Positions 59,274-64,000 of a stretch of 64,000 bases of DNA are shown here, piece by piece; positions within the stretch are counted from its first letter, which is position 1; each line of letters begins with the position of its first letter. A program made the translations under genes and the position numbers. The notes beneath the pieces were generated by a model. That model was not told where the DNA came from. It ran no database searches and worked only from the letters and a program-made list of their open reading frames with translations. This DNA comes from Faecalibacterium prausnitzii (lineage in GTDB: Bacteria > Bacillota > Clostridia > Oscillospirales > Ruminococcaceae): NCBI RefSeq assembly GCF_003287495.1, contig NZ_PRLE01000004.1:1-64000 (forward strand), read 5' to 3'.

Positions 59274-60719
59274 TTATACCCTATAAACCCTCGCCCTTTT
59301 GTGCAGCTCCAGCGGGTCATCCCGGAGGGGCGGCACCGTCTTCTGCCGGGGCGGCGCGATGGGATGTTCCATCAGCACATAGCGGCACTCGTCGTAAATG
59401 TGGTCTTCCTGCCGGGTGTCGATGTCCTCCACATTGCTCTCGTCGTACACCAGGTTCGGGATGGTCCGGATGAAATGCCGACAGGTGCTGAACACCTGAA
59501 ACATCGGCCTGCCCTCCCCGTCAAAGGCCAGCCGGTAGTGGAACTGCATCTTGCCCGCCAGCCGGGTGTGGTCGCCGGGCCGCCAGTGCAGGAAATTGGG
59601 CGCCCGCTCCATCATCGCCGCGATGCTCTCGCCCCGGCTCTCGTCAAAGATGGCAGGATCCGCGATGCCCTGAATGACCCGCCCCCGGAGCAGCGGGTCG
59701 TTCTGCTCCACTTCCCGGATTTGTCTTGCCTGCTCCACCGGGTCGATGCGCAGGCCCTCGTTGGGGCGTCCGGTGCAGCCGTACAGCTCCTTGACGCGGT
59801 AGAGCCGCCCCTCTTCGTCCGCCGCGTACCATCCCACCGAGAACGGCTTGGAGAAACCGAAATCGTAACCCCGGTAAATTTTCCAGTGCTTCGGGATGGC
59901 AAACGGCGCAATGACATGGGTCCAGCGCTGGTCGTCGTAGTGGGCCGGGTCGTTCCGCCACTCGGTGAACACCTGCCCCTGAAAGCTGTCCCAGCTGCCG
60001 TAGAGCAGGGCCTGCTTTTCCGCTTCCGGCAGGCTGGCCAGAGCCGCCAGATAATCCGGGTCGTTTTCCAGCAGGGCCGGGTTATCGAACACGCTGGACG
60101 GGATGAACACCCGCGCCCGTTTCAGTTTTTTCTCCGTGCCATCCGGCATCCGCACCGGGTATTCTTCCACGATGGGCGTACCGGGCGGGGCCGGTGTGAT
60201 AAACCGGGCCTTGACCCAGCCGTGCCCCACCCCGCCGGGGTTGGTGGTGGCCCGGAGATACACCCGGGTGCCCGGGCCGGTAGGGCGGTTGCGGCTCATC
60301 AGGTAGCTGTACTCTTCCCATTCAAAGTGGGTAAGCTCATCAAAGCCGATAAAATCAAAGGCCTTGCCCTGATAGTTCGTCCGGTCTTTGGTGTATTGCA
60401 GGGAGCCAAAATAAATCTTCGCCCCGCTGGGGAACACCCACACATGGCTGGTGGCGTTGTACTGCGCCCCGGGGAATGCCCGGCGGTAGTACAGCTGGCT
60501 TTTGTCCACAAGGTCGGTCAATTGCGGGTAAGTCTTGCGGAGGATGAGGGCCCGGTAGTGCGGGATGTGCACCTGCCGCAGCGCCTCGATCACCAGCGCG
60601 TCGCTCTTGCCGCCGCCTGCCGCCCCGCCGTAGAGGGCTTCCGGCTCCGGCCGCCGCATAAATTCCAGCTGCCTCGGCTGGGGCCGCCAGACCACGGCGG
60701 CTCTTTTTGGTTCACTCAT
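59274..60719 (-). CDS. terL: Phage terminase large subunit
   Basis: A 481-residue packaging ATPase/nuclease. Walker A GGAAGGGKS (31-39), Walker B with FIGFDELTHFEW (about 117-128), coupling motif in RATTNPGG, and a C-terminal RNase H-like nuclease region (RGYDFGFSKPFS, IADPAIFD). AGGAGG-like GGAGGAAGC precedes the ATG, which overlaps the stop of the small gene upstream (ATGA). Confidence 0.92.
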   Translation of the reverse strand: MSEPKRAAVVWRPQPRQLEFMRRPEPEALYGGAAGGGKSDALVIEALRQVHIPHYRALILRKTYPQLTDLVDKSQLYYRRAFPGAQYNATSHVWVFPSGAKIYFGSLQYTKDRTNYQGKAFDFIGFDELTHFEWEEYSYLMSRNRPTGPGTRVYLRATTNPGGVGHGWVKARFITPAPPGTPIVEEYPVRMPDGTEKKLKRARVFIPSSVFDNPALLENDPDYLAALASLPEAEKQALLYGSWDSFQGQVFTEWRNDPAHYDDQRWTHVIAPFAIPKHWKIYRGYDFGFSKPFSVGWYAADEEGRLYRVKELYGCTGRPNEGLRIDPVEQARQIREVEQNDPLLRGRVIQGIADPAIFDESRGESIAAMMERAPNFLHWRPGDHTRLAGKMQFHYRLAFDGEGRPMFQVFSTCRHFIRTIPNLVYDESNVEDIDTRQEDHIYDECRYVLMEHPIAPPRQKTVPPLRDDPLELHKRARVYRV

Positions 60720-61012
60720 GCTTCCTCCACCGACGGCAGCAGCACCACGCCGCAGACCGTGCCCTCAGCCTCTACGCCCTGCTCGTTCAGCGCCCTCGCC
60801 ACCGCGGCCAGGTCTTTTAAAACAGCGGTGGCTTCTTTCAGTCCCTTGAAGCTGCCGGGGTCTGCCGGGCCGTCTTTGTCCGCTGCCTTTCTGGCCGTTT
60901 TCTGCCGGGCGTTCAGCTCCCGGACTTCCTGCGCCAGCAAGGTACTCAGGGTGTCGGTGGCCCGCTGTAAGCTTTCCATGCTCTTACTGGCGGGCTGTTT
61001 TGTCTGCCCCAT
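60716..61012 (-). CDS. Probable small terminase subunit or head protein
   Basis: A 98-residue helical protein (SMESLQRATDTLSTLLAQEV, KEATAVLKDLAAVARALNEQ). It directly precedes and overlaps terL, the usual place of terS. Sequence alone does not show a DNA-binding domain. ATG at 61012 is a choice among several; the frame is open to 61147. Confidence 0.55.
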   Translation of the reverse strand: MGQTKQPASKSMESLQRATDTLSTLLAQEVRELNARQKTARKAADKDGPADPGSFKGLKEATAVLKDLAAVARALNEQGVEAEGTVCGVVLLPSVEEA

Positions 61013-61151
61013 CCTGGATTCTTCACTTCCTTTCCTGTTTGGCTTGGCAACAGGATACCATAGCGTTCCGCCCCCCAACAGTGCACATTTTTCAGATACT
61101 TTTTGCTTATTTTTGATTCGATTATCCAAATTGTATAATAAAGGCATATAA

Positions 61152-61195
61152 AAATCTCCCTGCCTGTGTTCTTTTTCACAAGCAGGGAGGTTTCA
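61152..61195 (-). terminator. Terminator of the M16C peptidase gene
   Basis: CTCCCTGC-CTGTG / CACA-GCAGGGAG hairpin followed on the minus strand by ATTTTTAT. It separates the peptidase gene from the phage cassette. Confidence 0.8.
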
Positions 61196-61252
61196 TGCTG
61201 TAATTCTTTTACAAAAGCCGCTTAAAAATCGCGCATTCTTTCCGAGGTGCTC

Positions 61253-64000
61253 TTACAGCGTCTCCACCCGGTCAAACAGGCCCTTGGCGGCTTCCACAGC
61301 GTCCTTGCTGCCAAACGCCACCCGGACGCTCTTTGCCATCTGCCGGGGCAGAGCGGCGGCCTGGGCTTTCAGGGTGTCGGCGTCCACGGCGCAGAGGGCG
61401 GCACGGTCGGCCGCTGCCATCCCGTCCGTGATGCCGCAGAAATACCGGCGGTCCAGCTCCTTGGCCTGGGCGTAAGGCTTGCGGGGCGTGTCGAGCTTTG
61501 CCACCGTGCCCACGATGAACTCGTTCATGTCCTTTTCGGTGTAGTCCCGTGCGGCCAGGTCTGCCGGGCCCTTGGCAAAGGTGTCATAGCTCTCGGTCAG
61601 GTGCGGGTCACGGTAGGTGTAGAGGTACTCCACGCCATCCTGGGTCAGCATCCCGGTGCCGTACGCGCCGCCCACCTCGCGGATCTGGTGCCACAGATAC
61701 TCGTAGCTCATCACCCGGGCCAGCACCTTGCGGGCAGCGCACCGCTCCATGGGCCAGACCAGCAGGTCGTAGTTCACGCCGCCGTCAATGATGAACGCCT
61801 CGTTCACCGGGGCCGTCAGCTCCTCGGTGTAGGCACAGGCCGTGCCCCGCTCCGCCTCTGCAAAGGCGCTGCCCGGCAGCAGCTTCCGCAGGGTGTCCAG
61901 CCCGGCCTCACTGCCATGGAAGCTCACGGTCAGCTGGGCGTGGTGCAGGAGCTTCTCCCGCAGGGCCTCAAATTTGGCCCCCACAGCGGCCCAGTCGGCC
62001 TTTTCCAGCAGCTCGCACAGGAAATGATACGCCGTCACGCCGCTCACCCGCTCGGTCAGGGCGTTCTCCACGGTAAAGTGTGCCCCGGCGCGGACGGCCG
62101 CATAGCTGTTGCCCTGCTGGATGAACTGCTGTTCCATGTTCAGCTTCTGCTGGCTCAGCACCCGGGCATAAGCGGCCTCGGCGCCTGGCCCGGTCAGCCG
62201 GGTCTCGTACAGCCACTCGCCGCCCAGCTCCACGGCCTTTTCCAGGCTCCGCTCCAGCAGGCTCATGCTCAGGGTCAGCTTGGTGTGGCAGGGGCTGCCC
62301 GCCTGCCGTCCGGTCCAGATGCTCAGGGCCACGCTGCTGTTGCCCAGCCAGGTGCCGCGCAGGGTGTTCAGCTCCCGGGCCGTGTGGCGCGGGGTGTCCA
62401 GCTCGTCCAGCACGTCGGTCAGCAGATCGAGATACTGCATTTCTTCCGGTGTCAGGCTGCCCAGGTCGTAGTAGAAATTCAGGTAGGTGCTGCCCGCCGA
62501 GGGGTGGTGCAGCAGGGTAGCTCCGGCCAGCTGCTCTTCCCCGCCCGCGGCGCTCTTTTCCCCGCTGCCAAGATCGGCCACGGTCAGCGGGTGCTCCAGC
62601 ACCAGCTTGCCGTCCACACGGGCGGCCTGTGCCTCTTCCTCTTTCTTGGGCAGGGTCGGCACCTGGGTCACCTGCACCGGCTCTGCCGCAAACAGGTCTT
62701 TCAGCAAAGCATCGAACCAGCCCTCGGCCAGTTTCTCCCGCAGGGAGGCAAACAGGCTGTTGGTGTGCAGCAGCATGGCCGGGTCGCCGGTGTGCAGCCA
62801 GCCCGTGGCCGCGTTGATGGCGTCCAGCACACCGTCCGGGATGCTGCCCGGCCGCTCCAGCGAAGCAAACTCCGCCGCGTTCAGAGCGGCCAGCAGCAGG
62901 TCTTCCGGGATGCCCTCAGCCAGGATGTCGTCCACGGCTTTCCGCACGCCCGCGGCAAACCGGGCCGCCGTATCCTCGGTGGCACCGCGCAGCACCAGCT
63001 CCAGCGTGGGCTGTAACGTGCTGTCGTCAAACCCGATGTCGATGTCCGCGCCCAGCTTCTCGTTCAGCAGGGCCGCTTTCAGCGGGGCCTGATTGGAGCC
63101 CAGCAGCGCGTCCAGCAGGATCTCCACGCCCAGCTGCCGCTCCCGGTCTGCAAAGGCTCCGGTATACCAGGCCAGAGCGCACTGCACCTCGTCGGCCTCC
63201 GGCTTCTCGGTGTAGTAGGGGATCTTCACCTGCACGCCCGGCTGCTCGTCCTGCATCGTCAGGCGGGGGCGGCTGGTGCCCTTGGGCATCCTGCTCAGGT
63301 AGGCCTCGTCGAGGAATGCCAGCGCCTCCCCCATGTTCAGGTTTCCGTACAGGGTGATGCAGCAGTTGTCCGCGCTGTAGTGGCGGTGGTACACCCGCTT
63401 GTACTTCTCATAGGTCAGCGCCGGGATGGAAGCCGGGTCGCCGCCCGAGACAAAGCCGTAGGCCGTATCCGGGAACATGGCCCGCTCCAGCGCGTTCTGC
63501 AGCTGGGCGTCCGGGGAAGCCAGAGCGCCCTGCATCTCGTTGTAGACCACGCCGCTCACGGTGCCGTCCTCGCCCCGGTGCCAGCCCTCCTGCTCAAACA
63601 CGGCCTTGTCCACCATGGCCAGCGGGCAGAACACCGCGTTGAGGTACACGTCCATCAGGTTCTTGAAATCCGTCTCGTTGGGCGTCGCAAAGGGGTAAAC
63701 GGTCTTGTCCGGGAACGTCATCGCATTGAGGAACGACGCCATGCTGCTCTTGAGCAGCTGCAAAAACGGCGATTTGACCGGGTACTTCTCACTGCCCGCC
63801 AGCACCGAGTGTTCCAGGATATGGAACACTCCCGTGTCATCGGACGGGAATGTCCCGAACCCGATGCCAAAGCCCTTGTTATGATCGTCATTTTCCACCA
63901 GCAGCACCGACGCCCCGCTGACATCATGGGTCAGCACCGTCAGGGTGCCGTGCTGCTCCGGGCAGTCTTCCTGCTTTACCAGAGTGTAACCGGGATATTG
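61253..64000 (-). CDS. M16C insulinase-family peptidase (PreP-like), 5' end outside window
   Basis: At least 916 residues; the frame is open past base 64000, and the upstream codons (YTLVKQEDCPEQHGTL) match the normal family N-terminus, so only a few residues are missing. The inverted zinc motif HILEH lies about 40 residues after VENDDHNKGF, with the distal Glu in the region YLNAVFCPL and following. Residues after about 450 are the second, inactive-type half. It degrades peptides of moderate size. Cytoplasmic, no signal peptide visible. Confidence 0.92.
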   Translation of the reverse strand, partial: QYPGYTLVKQEDCPEQHGTLTVLTHDVSGASVLLVENDDHNKGFGIGFGTFPSDDTGVFHILEHSVLAGSEKYPVKSPFLQLLKSSMASFLNAMTFPDKTVYPFATPNETDFKNLMDVYLNAVFCPLAMVDKAVFEQEGWHRGEDGTVSGVVYNEMQGALASPDAQLQNALERAMFPDTAYGFVSGGDPASIPALTYEKYKRVYHRHYSADNCCITLYGNLNMGEALAFLDEAYLSRMPKGTSRPRLTMQDEQPGVQVKIPYYTEKPEADEVQCALAWYTGAFADRERQLGVEILLDALLGSNQAPLKAALLNEKLGADIDIGFDDSTLQPTLELVLRGATEDTAARFAAGVRKAVDDILAEGIPEDLLLAALNAAEFASLERPGSIPDGVLDAINAATGWLHTGDPAMLLHTNSLFASLREKLAEGWFDALLKDLFAAEPVQVTQVPTLPKKEEEAQAARVDGKLVLEHPLTVADLGSGEKSAAGGEEQLAGATLLHHPSAGSTYLNFYYDLGSLTPEEMQYLDLLTDVLDELDTPRHTARELNTLRGTWLGNSSVALSIWTGRQAGSPCHTKLTLSMSLLERSLEKAVELGGEWLYETRLTGPGAEAAYARVLSQQKLNMEQQFIQQGNSYAAVRAGAHFTVENALTERVSGVTAYHFLCELLEKADWAAVGAKFEALREKLLHHAQLTVSFHGSEAGLDTLRKLLPGSAFAEAERGTACAYTEELTAPVNEAFIIDGGVNYDLLVWPMERCAARKVLARVMSYEYLWHQIREVGGAYGTGMLTQDGVEYLYTYRDPHLTESYDTFAKGPADLAARDYTEKDMNEFIVGTVAKLDTPRKPYAQAKELDRRYFCGITDGMAAADRAALCAVDADTLKAQAAALPRQMAKSVRVAFGSKDAVEAAKGLFDRVETL

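Overview
The window is a GC-rich (roughly 60%), gene-dense stretch of a low-GC-type Gram-positive relative. Gene families (DUF6061, DUF6465, DUF3783, FeoB-associated Cys-rich membrane protein, PurO-type IMP cyclohydrolase, two-piece chromate transporters), mostly good AGGAGG-type ribosome sites and TTGACA/TATAAT promoters point to a gut Oscillospiraceae (Faecalibacterium/Gemmiger/Subdoligranulum-like) chromosome. That assignment is inference from gene content; no rRNA is present.

Layout. 1-660: right edge of a probable mobile segment (partial CDS, small basic protein, DUF6061). 764-1130: tRNA-Tyr and tRNA-Thr. 1211-8785, minus strand: rsmA, a ctp-M23-ftsX-ftsE cell-wall operon with a 35-residue membrane peptide in it, a PucR-type regulator and an RsuA-type pseudouridine synthase. 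8892-21372, minus strand: a nearly complete de novo purine operon, purE-F-M-N-O-H-D-L, followed by purB; PurH is split into a formyltransferase-only protein and a PurO-type cyclohydrolase. A long rod-shaped RNA candidate ending in a terminator lies just upstream of purE. 21834-23754: ybaK and, divergently, a DAHP synthase gene with two identical palindromic operators, then tRNA-Leu. 23832-29786: LysR regulator, trmO, a divergent S24-repressor/Cro-like switch, chromate transporter pair, MATE exporter. 29879-30585: a transcription unit made only of micro-ORFs and ending in two terminators.

30949-38102: DUF2798 membrane protein and the F1Fo ATP synthase operon atpB-E-F-[delta-alpha fusion]-G-D-C. 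There is no separate atpH; the C-terminal domain of delta is fused to the N-terminus of alpha. 38285-50043: SPFH/ribbon-helix-helix/YhfC operon, ApbE with a DUF3783 protein, an AT-rich HipA-like orphan, M32 carboxypeptidase, metallophosphoesterase, an unsecreted BMP-type protein, DUF1643 and PAP2 proteins. 50192-50350: tRNA-Arg and tRNA-His, with inverted copies of the tRNA-His 3' end nearby.

50852-61012, minus strand: a podovirus-like head-assembly cassette (small and large terminase, portal, Prp-protease/scaffold fusion, N4-gp56-type capsid protein, connectors, probable ejection protein) with no integrase, replication or lysis genes in view. The capsid protein and the protease fusion both carry a DLQxFA motif like the one Prp proteases cut in ribosomal protein L27. 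61253-64000: 5'-truncated M16C (PreP-like) peptidase.

A mosaic family of palindromic intergenic repeats is scattered through the window, including inside the ATP synthase operon and three times inside the phage cassette. The most novel-looking items are the delta-alpha fusion, the Prp-scaffold self-processing capsid system and the micro-ORF transcript next to the MATE gene.
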